Below the pieces are notes generated by a model. It did not search any database. It had not been told where the DNA came from and was given only the letters and a program-made list of their open reading frames with translations. A stretch of 64,000 bases of DNA from Rotaria socialis. Its lineage: Eukaryota > Rotifera > Eurotatoria > Philodinida > Philodinidae. The position numbers were made by a program, and so were the translations under genes. Within the stretch, counting starts at the first letter, position 1. Every line of letters begins with the position of its first letter. The DNA is taken from contig CAJNYU010000027.1 in NCBI GenBank assembly GCA_905331475.1, positions 62,001-126,000 of the forward strand, given 5' to 3'. This document shows, piece after piece, positions 12,690 through 26,632 of this stretch.

Positions 12690-15020
12690 TTATTACACAA
12701 AAACATAGAAAAAGCACCAATGCTAAATTTTCGATCGTTTTCTTTTGTTATCGAATGGACTCCGGTCTCATGTAGAGAAAAAAAACAATAATAAGAAGAA
12801 CAGCGCGTGTGTTTTTTCTTTTGTTATTAATACATAAAAATTCGAACGTTGTATTTGATCGAATAAAATAAAAATAAAAGAGAATAAAAGAACGACAAAA
12901 GATATATGTATTTCTATATCTCTACGAAGTAAAAGAACCGTGAACAAATCGGCGGACGAAGACGAATATGTTATTGCGCAATTTCTTATGTATTTAACTT
13001 CAAATAGATATTTACTTAATTTGAACAGATGCCCGGGCCGATCTCGCCATCTTTCGGCAGGCCCGTAGCACACGAGGAAACGTCCAAGATATTTGGATGA
13101 GTCCGTCTACGTAAATCGTGGAAAAAAAATGTGGCCGTAGTTAGGACGCGTTTTCTGATGTGCGAAAGGCATTCAGTTTTTTTCTTAAATATTATAATAT
13201 AACATACTTTATTCTATATTTTTGTAGTCATTTATACAAAAAACAAGTCTTCGCATAGGAAAAACAAGCAGATATTTCTAACTATATAGTTTGGTTAAAC
13301 GAACCTTTGTCTCGTTTGTACTAAAATATATTTATTTAATCGAAATCAATTCTATTTAAACAATCACACTCTATCTGTAACTGTATAAAAGAAAATAATC
13401 TTCAAGAAAAAATGTTGTGTACATCGAAAAATATCAATTGTACATGAATATCTTGCTTTTCAAGAATATCCTAAAAATAATGGAAAAGAGCATCATAGTA
13501 CGATTATAATGCTTTGACATTTACAATCATAGAAAGATTTTGAACAGTTATATTTCTCTTTCGAGATATTTTTGGTGACGAATTCCATAAGTAATTTGTC
13601 AAAGAACTATTTCCGTATTTATCATAATGTTTACCTCTAGTAGATGGAACTAAAAGATATTTTGATTTTAATCAAATAAAAGATATGCTGCTATATCTCT
13701 AGGTTATGTATATGCATTATTTGCTCGTAACGATAAATATTGATAACCACGCGATTTCTTTGCTTCACGTAAGTCTATATGTAACAAGTTCACCGTACAT
13801 ATTAACAGAGCTTTCGACAGTTTTCGAAAATGACAGAGGAAGACTTAACATTTTGTAGCTAGTACTCAAAACTATTTCGCGACCTATTGCAAATTAAACT
13901 TTCAGAAAGTGAGATACTTCATTAGATCACACACTCACATCCAGTATAGTTTTTACTTTCAAGATGGCCTAATGTAAGTTTCATGAAACAAATTTTCAAG
14001 ACATTGCAAAATATCATTTTTATTGCACGAGAATCCTATTGTAACTGTTTTTTCACACTTAACATATTATAAATGACTAGTATATAAAGTTATCATTAAT
14101 GATGTCCTATTGGATATATACGTCGTGTACCGATTATATTCAAACCATTACAAATTAGGAGCAGAACACAATTGCCCCCTTTGAAAAGATAATTTGCATC
14201 TATCAAAAGTAAGATACTTATTGCAAATTATTGTGTTTTTCACGCGTCATTTTATAGTATATTTTATTTTAAAATAAAGTTACTATATGATCAAAACCAA
14301 TTACAGTCATTCATTATGGCCAAGAGATTGGTATCAATTTATCGTATTAGCTACCAAATTTCTTTATCATAAAAGACTCGTATTACATGTAGTTTTCAAC
14401 ACTAAACTCCCATTTATTAGCTACAACGTTTCTACTTATTATAACTATGTATTGATATACTATTATTTGTAAAACACGCAGAGAAAATCAGTAAGATATT
14501 CTCTTTTAGTCTAATGTAAAAACGAAACCAATTCAATTTTGCCCTATAAATTAAAAAACATTGGTATTTTTACTTAATCTTTATTAGTGTAAATATTTCA
14601 TGTATGTTTTATTTTCTTGTTCAAACAATGGTGTACCATCATTTTCTCTTCCCTTACCAGAATCCAAGTGAACAAAAATTTCCAAATAACAACAAACAAA
14701 CAAACACAAAAAAAAAGAGAGAGAGAGAGGAGAATAGGAACAAAAAACTGATAGAATATAGAATGAAACAACGGACACTTGAAGTGATCATTAGATAAAT
14801 GGGAACTTTGCTGAGAACACCTTAAAATAAAAGAGACCAATAGAATAAATAAAACGTAAGAATCGAACCGTTTCCATTGTTTTGTTTTTCGATAAAAAAA
14901 GCAAAGAAATAGACTTATATATCATGTTGAAATATATATATATTTGCAAAAGACAAAAAAAGAAGAACAGTAGAAGAGACAATGTTAAAGATATTAAATG
15001 GATTGTTGTTATATCAATGT
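12690..15020. other. Convergent intergenic region between RPS2 and ARF1
   Basis: About 2.3 kb, AT-rich. It includes AATAAA-like signals after RPS2 near 12865-12890, a GC-richer island around 13025-13150 with an imperfect GCCCGGGCC / GGCCCG inverted repeat, and a GA microsatellite near 14718-14732. The only open frames are short overlapping low-complexity ones, and I see no gene. Confidence 0.5.
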
Positions 15021-16901
<1,881 letters not shown>

Positions 16902-18128
16902 ATGGGAGTAAATGAACTCATACGGCTAGAAAAAATTGTTATTTCTCAATTGGAACAAATTCGCCAAAATGGTATGCTTGCGCGTTTTATATCTTGTAGT
17001 CAATAATGTTCTCGCATATTCATTTGTATTGTTTTTGAAATTTAAGCTGCTAAAATAGAAAAACTAACAGTAAACCAAAACTCGGAGTGGAACTTTGTAA
17101 TACGTCATCTGTATGTATACGTGCTTCTTATTTTATTATTAAACCATAACTAAGTTTCTCTACGGATCTCTTCTAGTGAAACTGTTTTGATTGAGTCCGA
17201 TAATCTAATGTTAAAAACTGCCGATGCATTGAAACAGATCAAAAATTTATCCGGTTTAAGCGAAACCGGCTGTGTAAGTCAATGAATACTGACCAAGTTT
17301 CAAAACATTTTATCAAAAACTAATTGTTGAATCTAAATGATAGCGTGAACACAGCCGCTAATTTTACAAACTACGTAATTTGGTGCTACGTGAATTCGTC
17401 GCAGACAATTCGTCGCCATATAATTTGTCGCATGAACAATTCGTTGTACGGGCATTTTGCTGTCAGATTATTCGTCGCGAATATGCTGTAATTAATTATA
17501 ACTGTGCCATTTCTCACTGTTAATTGGCTTAACTAAAACCGCGTTTCAATTAATGTATAAAATTATAACTCTGTTATCCTCACCAAGCAAAAAATAAATA
17601 TTCTAATTGTTAATGAAGGTTACAATTATAATTTAGAACGAAAAGCTTTTTGCGAAAATGATTTTTCGATATCACAGTAGAGATTTCAAAGGTAAATTTA
17701 ACTAAAATATGATTTTCACTAGACTTCCCTATGAATAAATTTCTCTCTCCACCTCTACATTAATTGTGTCACATTCAATTAACTACGCGACGAATTGTCA
17801 ATGCGACGCATTGTCTATACGACGAATTATCTATGCGACGAATTGTCTGCAACGAATGTCCAGTTACCTCCACATAAACGATATAGTAGCTAAAAGATAC
17901 TGACCATTCTATTCGAAACGTGTTTAGGAGAAACAACGGTCATTGATTTTACGTCTAAATATGGAATATCTACAAACGCTTCAACGATTTAGTACGGCTC
18001 AACGTATCGGTTGTCGACTATTCAATCGTATCAATGATCAAGTTCCTCACGTGTCAGAACAAAAATTAAGACCTGTCAAACAAATTGAAGTGAAAACGTA
18101 TAATCGTGAACCCATCCAAGGTAAATGA
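16902..18128 (+). CDS. Syntaxin-like Habc-domain protein without a SNARE motif
   Basis: Four exons join in phase: one from 16902, then about 17047-17112, 17176-17274 and 17935-18128. They give about 140 aa of heptad-patterned helix. Recognisable blocks are VNELIRLEKIVISQLEQIRQ, ALKQIKNLSGL and EKQRSLILRLNMEYLQTLQR followed by FSTAQR. The spacing and the last block resemble helices a-c of the endosomal syntaxin-7/12 Habc domain (compare the family motif in which a DRL..EF...L..FQ..QR helix ends Hc). No SNARE helix or membrane anchor follows. If the last exon is not spliced, the frame stops at 18126-18128. If it is spliced at the GT in CCAAGGTAAATGA, the frame continues into the PRA1 gene. The third intron carries an inverted-repeat element. 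The syntaxin assignment is from pattern, not a database match. Confidence 0.55.
17392..17860. mobile_element. Inverted-repeat element with arrays of the ATTCGTCGC motif, inside an intron
   Basis: The left end carries GAATTCGTCGCAGACAATTC and three more spaced ATTCGTCGC-like units. The right end, read on the other strand, carries GACATTCGTTGCAGACAATT plus four more units. The termini are therefore inverted repeats made of short tandem subrepeats (TGCGACGAATTGTC on the right) around an AT-rich core without coding capacity. It occupies most of the 660-bp third intron of the Habc-like gene. A clear target duplication is not seen. Confidence 0.6.
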
Positions 18129-18301
18129 CTAAGAGAACTTTCACTTTTCCAAAGAAAAAACTCAAGACACGGAAATCGTTGTAGAAGATCGCTCGGAAGT
18201 TTTCAGGATTTTATTTAATTGAGTTGAGTACAACCGTTTTTTCAGTGCCAAAAAACAAAACAATAGTTCGTGACAGAAATAAGCAGTGGCTAACAAAAGA
18301 A

Positions 18302-18987
18302 ATGCAAACGGCTCCAATTCGACCGCTTAATGACTTTCTTTTCGATGCAACATGGAATATACCAAAATTTTTCGACGATGATCGATTAAAGAATAGGCTT
18401 TACGGCAATTTAATTTACTATCAAACTAATTACTTCGCATTCGTCATCGTATGTTTGATAATTATTGCGTAAGTTATGCTTTTTTTATTTTCCAAGAAAA
18501 CTTCAAATATTTAATATAGAATCATGTTTCCTGTCGATTTTCTAATTCATTTTGGGTTAATACTGATTGTCTACGTACGAAGAAGCAGCAAGTCATTATT
18601 TCCCACTAGATTTCAGTTCAATCGGAACTTATCGTCGATTAACCATGGCAATTCATCTTCATCCAAATCTACAAAAATTACTTTCGCTCTTTTTAATATC
18701 ATTACAGTTGCCATCGTCTTTTACAATATAAGCTTTTTGAATTTTTTGCTTATTATACTTTTTGGCATTCTATTGCCCGTACTAGGTTCGTAGAACTTTT
18801 CTTTCTATAGAAATATTTGTAAGGTTCTATTATGAATCGTATAGGTATTATTTGTCACGCGATCTTACGAAATCGTAACTTAGCAAGTAAAATCTCAAAT
18901 CAGCTCAATCGTATTCGTTCACGAAACACACCGATGTCTATTTTTCTTGAACAATTCAAATTTATGGACGGATTTAAGATGGACTAG
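18302..18987 (+). CDS. PRA1 family protein (ARL6IP5/PRAF2-like)
   Basis: Three coding exons with introns of about 50-57 bp (near 18469-18519 and 18787-18844). The ATG at 18302 gives MQTAPIRPLNDFLFD, aligning with the usual PRAF start (xAPLRxxDDF). Family landmarks are NRLYGNLIYYQTNYFAFV, two paired hydrophobic hairpins (about residues 45-80 and 105-150) and the C-terminal CHAILRNRNLASKISNQLNR and TPMSIFLEQF, matching HASLRLRNLKNKIEN / TPMGLLLE in PRAF2 and ARL6IP5. These four-span ER/Golgi proteins bind Rab/Arl GTPases and regulate trafficking. The exon begins at an acceptor at 18245, and the 18 codons between it and the ATG are open and in phase with the upstream Habc-like exon, so a fused protein is possible. 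Confidence 0.85.
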
Positions 18988-19553
18988 AATGATATGTTAC
19001 TCAAATCTATTTTACTCATGCGAATTTTTCATGCATATAAGTTTTGCTTTTGAATATGAAAATCAATTCTTGACCTTAAAATAATGCAACTTTTTCTTTC
19101 TTTTTGTTGCCAATGATTAAACCTATTAATGTGTACGTCTATATTATATGAACTTCTAAAAATTTCTAATTGAACTATGTGCATTTACGGTCAAGATGAA
19201 ATCAAGTAAGGCAGAGATCTGTGAATACAAATACACTTTGTAACGGAGAGAATATGCCTCTGCGAACCTAGACTTTGCACTGTCATGTGCTGTTTTTGAA
19301 GAATATATATGACAGCACATGAGGCTACAGAATTCTAGATTGTGTTTTATTTATACTTGACAACAGCGAAGAATGCTTATAAACAGTTTGTGGATGAAGC
19401 CGGTATGCGTTTTCATGAGATTACAATTTATAGTTGTATTTGCACAATTCTCATATGATGATGAAAATTTTGATCTAGACGTATTTGGTATAGTCCTTTC
19501 ATTGACAAACCAAAACTCTACATCATTCAAGTGTGTCAGGGTGGGAAGTATTT

Positions 19554-19876
19554 AGCCCCTAGTCAACTCTCCCTAGAAGAATCCCCAGGGAGTCACCAGG
19601 GATTTCGTTCTTTTGCGGGGACTCCCTGGGGACTCCCCGGGGAGTTATCTGGTCAAAATCGATGAAATATCTAATTACTAATAAATTCTTCTTAATTTTT
19701 TAAAAATTAAAAAAATTAAAAAGTTTTTTTTTTATTTTAAAAGATTTCATCAATTCTCCCCAGAGAAATCCCCGGGGAGTCCCCCAAATAAAAAGTCCCC
19801 GGGGACTCACGACAGGGACTCCCCAGGGATTTCTTTATTTTACGGGGAATCGTTGGGGGAGAGTCGATTAGGGGCT
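19554..19876. mobile_element. 323-bp MITE-like element with long inverted termini
   Basis: The left end AGCCCCTAGTCAACTCTCCC pairs with the right end read in reverse complement, AGCCCCTAATCGACTCTCCC. Inverted similarity continues inward for roughly 100 bp through GGGGACTCCC / GGGGAGTCCC blocks, around an AT-rich core at about 19640-19750. The GC-rich arms stand out sharply from the flanks. No protein is encoded and no clear target duplication is visible. Confidence 0.65.
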
Positions 19877-20973
19877 CGTTTTGTTTCGATTTTCTGATCA
19901 ATCAAAATGAAGCACACAATGGTTATTGCAGGTAGTTAAATCAACGATTTGAATATGAGAACAGTGAATATTAGTTGTTTGCTCACTAACCATTCCAAGT
20001 GGCAGAATACTCAATTTTCACTAGCGATCGATTTACTTTTGTTTATCATCTAATAAACGTCAGACTGTCAATTAATTAGAACAATCGCATCACTCACTTC
20101 GACTAGGTGCCAAAGACGAACAACGACGGCTGTTTACGATCTCCATATATGATCGTATTTCTTGGTATACAATACGATGATAAACGATCGTACATGTAGA
20201 TAAACCGAATGTGTACTGCCGTTTATCACCGATTATGAACTCCTTAAACTTCGAACTGGGAAGAAAAACTTTTGGAATACTCTCACCATAGAAGAGTAAA
20301 AGCATGGTAATCTTCTCGTCACATGAAATGTACAGGTATTGAAGAAGAATTTCGCGCCAATAAGATTTGTACTAAAACGCATGTAGCATTATTCCGACAA
20401 TCGGATCTGATCAGATCCGACAGTAGTTCGATCGGATTCTGTATTTGATTCATTCATCTGGAATGAACAAATCTAAATGAATACGTGAGGAAAGAAAGAG
20501 TGATTTGATGAAGACGGTCTCTTTCTCGTCAAATTTTTTCCTTGAAGTTGTGACCGATAAGTTTCTCTTCTCTTCATAGAAATCATCTATTAATTTATAT
20601 CAAACTTTATCAAAAGCTGTTCACAATTACGGTCTCCGCTACGAGGAAGATATATTTCGGAGTCCGGATCTTAATGAGGATACGTTCAGTAAATCGGATG
20701 CATTAGCACTTGATCAATTAAACAATTTCTTGTTTCTTCTCTTTTTTGTGTAATCTAGCCATTATCTAGTCGAACTCTTCGTCAAACATAGCATACCAAA
20801 TTGTTTCAAATATTGTTGATCTGCCTGCTACTTCATTCACCACTACGATTCCTGCAGAAAATGAAGAAAGTGAAATTCAACCAAAACAACATAGCTCAGG
20901 TGAATCAATCCGATCGAATCTCATAAAATCCGACGAGCCAACAACGTCTTATGGGATTCCGAGTTGAGGAACT

Positions 20974-21220
20974 ACTAACGGATCTCTAGTGTGGGAATCC
21001 AGTGAAAATCGGACCAAATCCAACAACTGAATTCAATAGGAATTTCAGGGGTCGGATTCCAACGAGTTTCCTAAAAAAAAGCCCTATCGGGTTTTGACTA
21101 ATTCCTGGAAGAATCGATCGGATTCCAACACTAGAGATCCGTGAGTGAGTTCACACTCCGGATTTACTTAGAATCCAACATGAACCGATTGGATCCAGCT
21201 ATCTGACTGTTCGCCCTGGG
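20974..21220. repeat. Inverted-repeat region ending in a CCTGGG terminus
   Basis: ACGGATCTCTAGTGTGGGAA (20974 on) is inverted at about 21120-21141 (TTCCAACACTAGAGATCCGT), forming a roughly 165-bp hairpin. Beyond it the segment ends TTCGCCCTGGG at 21220, the same terminus as the elements at 16355-16427 and 46213-46542. Related GGATC-rich sequence starts near 20398 (CGGATCTGATCAGATCCGAC), but a CCCAGG left end is not found, so the element is degraded or composite. Confidence 0.45.
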
Positions 21221-22422
21221 CAGTAATGAATTGATTGATCTTGGTTTTGACATTAACTCAATCCAATTTTCCCTTTATTATTCTTTTTTTTACAACTGAT
21301 TAAATGATCATTTGTGTCTGATAATTTTAAATAAATATTGCTACTAGGTTTTTCGTGGCATACCATTGAATATGAGCATCAAAACAAATTTGAAGTTTCT
21401 GAATGATCACAAGATAGAGCACGATTAGAAAGAATTTTTTAATTATGCGTTAAGAAAATAATAGGAAGAGAAAGAAAGAGAGAGTAACATTTGCACTCTT
21501 TTTTGTTACTGTTGAAGATGATAATGCTAACTGTCACTAATAGAAAACATTCCGAACGTTTGATTCACTCACTATGCATATTTATAAATTGTACATTAAC
21601 CAGAAGACTTTCCAGTTAGATCCAATAAAATCCAAAATAAGGGAGAATATAAAAAATCTTCAACATATCCAATATCGAGCATTATGGCAACCAGAAGCGA
21701 TCGTGCACGACCGAAAACGCCAACATTTCCTATCGGTTCTTACAGTTTCCAATAGTAAATCGCCGCAAATTGACATGCATCGTATTACGACCGTATTTTA
21801 TCGTGTCATAAACAGCTAATCACGGCCATAATAGGATCGAAAAATTGAGTATTGAAGATTTCAATGATGTCAAACGCGCTATTGTTATTATCTTTCAAAG
21901 GTAGCCAATACACAAGTGACATCTATATACAGCAGGGAATTTTTCTTCTATCATTAAAAAAATTATAATTTGCATGAGCAAGAGCAATAAAAATTTATAA
22001 AATAATGATATTTATTAAATTTTTGTTTTCTTATGACATTGTCAAGGTACTTATCAACAAACAATGGGAATGATTTGTGTTCTGTATAGCGTCTCACGCG
22101 TCCTTTTATCCGACCACGCCATTGTTTCTCTCTCTCTGTGACGCCGCCTACTGTCGCTCATTCATTCTTTTTGCGTTCTGATCTATTCGTTCCTTCAACA
22201 GCCGAACAAGAAAAGAGAAAAAGAAAAAACGAAAAAAAAATCCGAGTTATTTATCATGTTGTTGAATATTGTAATTATTACTATAATCAGGTACTTTCCG
22301 ATCAATCTATTAATTAATCAGATGTTTCAGTTAAGATCTAAAATGACCTCGTGTAAATATAATTTCATCTGCTTTTTATTTGTTTCCATTGTATTTAGTT
22401 GTGAACAAGAATATCAAACATA

Positions 22423-25400
22423 ATGAGTGGTTTTGACTGTTCGTTGCTTGAAGAACAGCATTTTCAAACGTCAGATTCGCTCAAAGATGGCGCTATTTCA
22501 TGTTCAGATTGGTCTCGTTTTGCAATAGCCTCATCAACTGGTTTTACTCTACTAACTTTTAGTGGTCATTCATCACGTAAAGTTCAATTATTTACTGTTT
22601 CGTGGTTTCAACTTGATCAACATCTTGAACAAGATGATTTAAAATATTACACATATACACCCTTAGCGTTATTCTGTCCGGATTCACTGCGACCAGATGG
22701 TGCTCGTTTATTAGCTGTTGCGTCATCCACAGGCCAACTTGTTATATGTGATGCAAATCAAGAATCACCTGTCGTTTTATTCAATGTTTCGAAACGATGG
22801 AGAGCTCAATTAGATGAACGAAATGGTGGCAATGCAACAACATCACGAAAAACAGCCACTAGTAATGGAACAACTGGCGGAGGATTATCACGTGATGAAG
22901 AAGCTCTTTTAGGTAATATCAAAAAGAATAATATGTAAAAATACAAAGTATAACGATTTCTTTTTAGTACCAACATGTTTGGGTTGGTCGAATGTTCTTC
23001 GACGTGATTCTCCATCGCGTTTCGTTCTTCTTTTCTGTGGCCTTGAATCAGGTCATGTTGTTATATGGCAATTATCTGAACAACAACCAACTAATAATCT
23101 TACACTCACATACGCTGCTCTACTCGAACCTAATGCTACTGAACCAACAGCAAATGGAACAAAAAAATCAGGCCTTTCACCATCAATGCCAAACGGTTTA
23201 TACAATTCAAAAGTAGAAACATCCTACAAACCACCACATAATTCTATATCAGCTATGGCATGGCTTTCATTATCAGATACAGCCGGTATATTAGCACTTG
23301 GTTCATCACATGGACATGTATCTCTTATTTCTATATCGTTAACTGGTAATGAACTAACACCACTACTGGCATATACAAAACAAGAATCGCCACATCTTGT
23401 TTCAAATGGTTCACGTATACATCATATTGCTTTATATCAACAATATAATGAACATAGATTATTTTTTGCTCAAATGGATTCAATTGTTATCGCTACATTG
23501 AATATAACATCAACAGGTTATAATACATCGTGTTCACAATTTACTATTAAAACAGTTAATGAATATGCTTTAAATTCAAGTGTACTAACACATTTTTTAT
23601 CGGATACACAAGATTTATATCTAATATGTCGCGATGGTTTCATACATCGACAAGTAACACAAACATTTAACGATCCACATCTTCATCATCATCTGCCAGC
23701 ACAACATACAACTAGATTTGAACAATTTTGTCAATTATTACCAGCAGGTAAATTCTATCATAGCATTGTGAGGCCAAAAGCCAATGATTATTGAGTATGT
23801 CTGTTCGTCCTTAGTGAGAGGGGGACGGATGTGTGTGAAGGAAGCCAACAATCAATGGGTACGTTACCATAGGAATCGAGGACAATTATTTTGTCACCAA
23901 CAGAAAAAGTTATTACACGAAATTAATAATCAAGGAATTTTCTCATTGATAAGAATACTGTAACAGTCCTCTTGAGAAAAAATCTTTTCTTGAATTCTTA
24001 CTTTTAAGCTTTTTACAAATACAGGATTTAACAATAATAGTTTCATTTTGTTTCTATTTTAACATAAACACATTGCACCAGCTTTTCTGCTAATGTTAAT
24101 GACATGAATTCTTTTTAGAATATTCTTAGCTCGTTTGATGCTTTATTATGCAGAGAGTTTCCACTAAAAAATGAATCATCATTTAGAAGATTTCTCTCGT
24201 TTTAGTAATATTATGCAGAGAACGACTTTTTTTCTTTGTTTTTGTACTAGAAAAAAAATATGTAAATAGTTAATATCCATATTTTTAAACGCTAAAAATG
24301 CATAGAGACTTGCGTTGTTGCAGCTATAGTACATGTGAATACGGCGCTTATATTTGCAAACTAATTTAATGTTTGGAATAACAATGATGTGTTAAAGTGA
24401 AAAAAACGGAATACGAACATGCAAAACAAAAAGATAATAACAGTAAAAATCTGTTGGCAATAAAGAAATAAGTAAGACAGATCGTTTCCTTGTGGACCGA
24501 TCGTTCTTGGTAAACAGCTATACTCTGTCAGAGATTTTCTACTTCACAGATTTCGCATTAGTGTAATGAGAATCACGTCCATATGAAAGCTGCACACATA
24601 TATTAGTCTTTTCTACCAAGTTTTGTGCTTCGTTTAGAATAATTGTTATTTAATAATTCAGTCACTTTCTATGCAGTAACAATCTTTTTTCTTGTTCGAT
24701 AGTCTTTTCTCAAATTTTCAGGTCGATGTTTGTTAATATCCTTTATGTTTAAAAACAAATCATCTATGCCATTCGCATGTTCCTCTTGTGATCTACTCAT
24801 TTTACAGAATATTAGGAGAACAATGAGCCGGAAGGGAATTTTCATCAAATACCAATGTTGTCTCTTTTGAAAACAACTTTAAGAAGTCAAACGAACAATA
24901 TAAAAATGTTTGAATCCTTCACGGGCAACAAATAGCTTTACAACAGTATTACCGTGACATAGGCACATCCGCTTTGTTGAAATTTTGATTGGATCATAAA
25001 AAGCAATTTCCGGCTCATTTTTTTCTCTTAGTATTCTGTAAAATGATCGTAAACCAATATAATAAATTCAAGTAAAGGTCATTCACTACTACTATCGTTA
25101 TTTCTATTACTTACGAAAGGGCACAAGTGAAATATGTTTGCCACTAAAGATTTCGACTTTGTAGATCAACATTTTAATATGCTAATTAATTTTCTATTTC
25201 AGGTAGCGAATGTCAAGCCGCTGGTATCACACCTACTCATTGCACTGTACTAACAATGAAACGTAGTGAAGCAATTTTAACATTATCAGTTTATTCATTA
25301 AAAGATGTTCCATCAACCATAACATTTTTTCTTTCAAATCCATTACCATCATTTCGTTTAAATGATGTTCTTGCTGCATTACGTGTTTTACTTTACTCAG

Positions 25401-26140
25401 ATAAATCTAATGCACTAACTGATTTAATCATGTCTGTTGCTGATTGTGCTGACCAAGCGAGTGTTAGCCTCTTGAAAAAAGTTCATTCGTTATGTCGTCT
25501 TTTATTATCGTATCACAATAGCGGCCTTGGTAATGGTTTAAGACAAGCTCCCTATATGTTATTTTTAGCTGATGTATTCGCTCAAATGATATCAATAGAT
25601 TTAATTAAAAAACTCTATGATTATGTTCAAAGTGACCAACAAATACAACTAACACCAATTGAAAAATCCATTCTCTATTGGTGTGAATTACTATTACAAT
25701 ATTCCACACAACAATTACAAGTATCAGCTAATGTAACAAATCCAAATGGTAGTACAAATATAAATTTAGCAACACAATTTAGTTCATTACTTGCGATGGC
25801 AAATCCAAATATGACAACAACACCAATAACATTATCAAACGGACCAATAACGCAAACACAAATTAATAGTCAATATTTACCAACATGTGATCAAAAATAT
25901 CTTCATTGTCCATTATGTGGATTAGCATTACATATAAGAACATTTTATGATATCACATGTCCAAATGGACATGATTTTCAACGTTGCAATAAAACATTTC
26001 TACCTATATTTATTCAGGATCGTGCAAAACGTTGTTCATTGTGTAATTTTTATATTAATGATACAACCATTGATGAATCAATACAATTGCCAACATTAAT
26101 TAAAATACTCGGAGGGTTTACTTGCACATTTTGCGGTTGA
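22423..26140 (+). CDS. GTF3C4: TFIIIC subunit 4 / TFIIIC90-like RNA polymerase III factor
   Basis: Three coding exons (22423-22915, about 22968-23746, 25202-26140) join in phase to about 735 aa. The N-terminal two thirds reads as a WD40-type propeller (GAISCSDWSRFAIASSTGFT, LLAVASSTGQLVICD, FCGLESGHVVIWQLSE, ILALGSSHGHVSLIS). The C-terminus has paired zinc-binding motifs CPLCGLALHIR, CPNGHDFQRC, CSLCNFYI and CTFCG, arranged as in the zinc-finger domain of TFIIIC90. GTF3C4 helps TFIIIC recognise pol III promoters; it has been reported to have histone acetyltransferase activity in human. The second intron is 1.45 kb and hosts an inverted-repeat element. The chosen ATG follows a splice acceptor by about 20 bp. 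Confidence 0.75.
24797..25046. mobile_element. 250-bp inverted-repeat element in the TFIIIC90 intron
   Basis: The left end TCATTTTACAGAATATTAGG and the right end (reverse complement) TCATTTTACAGAATACTAAG continue inward to a shared AATGAGCCGGAA block, giving inverted termini of about 40 bp. It is non-coding. No convincing target duplication is visible. Confidence 0.55.
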
Positions 26141-26632
26141 GCCTTCTTCTTTGTCTTGTGTTTATGTACAGTTTGTTGGTTGGTTCCTCTTTTTTCGCTC
26201 CCTCTGTGTGTTGTATATATATATATAAATATATGTATGACAGATTTATACTCTACTCGTTGTTTTGTACTAACTATTTTTCATTGAACAAGGATTCATA
26301 GTGATTATTCTATATGCAATTTTTGTTTGCATGTATAGAAAATGAATGTGAGCACGACGTACGAGTGTTTTCGTTTGTTTCTTTTCTTTCGTTCTTTCTT
26401 TTTCTTTTTGTATTATATATACTTATACATATTCATATACACACACACGCCACGCCAATGTATTACGAAAAAAAACAAAGCAAACCTTTTTTTTCTTATT
26501 GTTGAAGAAAAAAAAAACTTTTGTTTATTATTTTAGAAATATTTTCTTCGTTCGCGAATATAGCAACATAAACAATTCGTATGTTAAATACGTATACAAA
26601 TCATTTTCATTTTCATTGATTTACTTTAGTTC
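26141..26632. other. Intergenic spacer between TFIIIC90 and AMPK beta genes
   Basis: A 490-bp AT-rich spacer with a TA-rich microsatellite at about 26213-26235 and an ACAC-rich stretch near 26440. It ends in an acceptor (GATTTACTTTAG) three bases before the AMPK beta ATG. The two genes are co-directional. Confidence 0.5.

Larger units (their letters stand above)
18988..22422. other. Repeat-bearing intergenic region upstream of the TFIIIC gene
   Basis: About 3.4 kb without supported genes. It contains the AGCCCCTA-ended palindromic element (19554-19876) and a dispersed GGATC/CGGATT-rich repeat region (about 20395-21220). An AT-rich segment with an A-run near 22200-22240 and an acceptor (TTGTATTTAG near 22400) precedes the downstream start codon. 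Confidence 0.5.
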
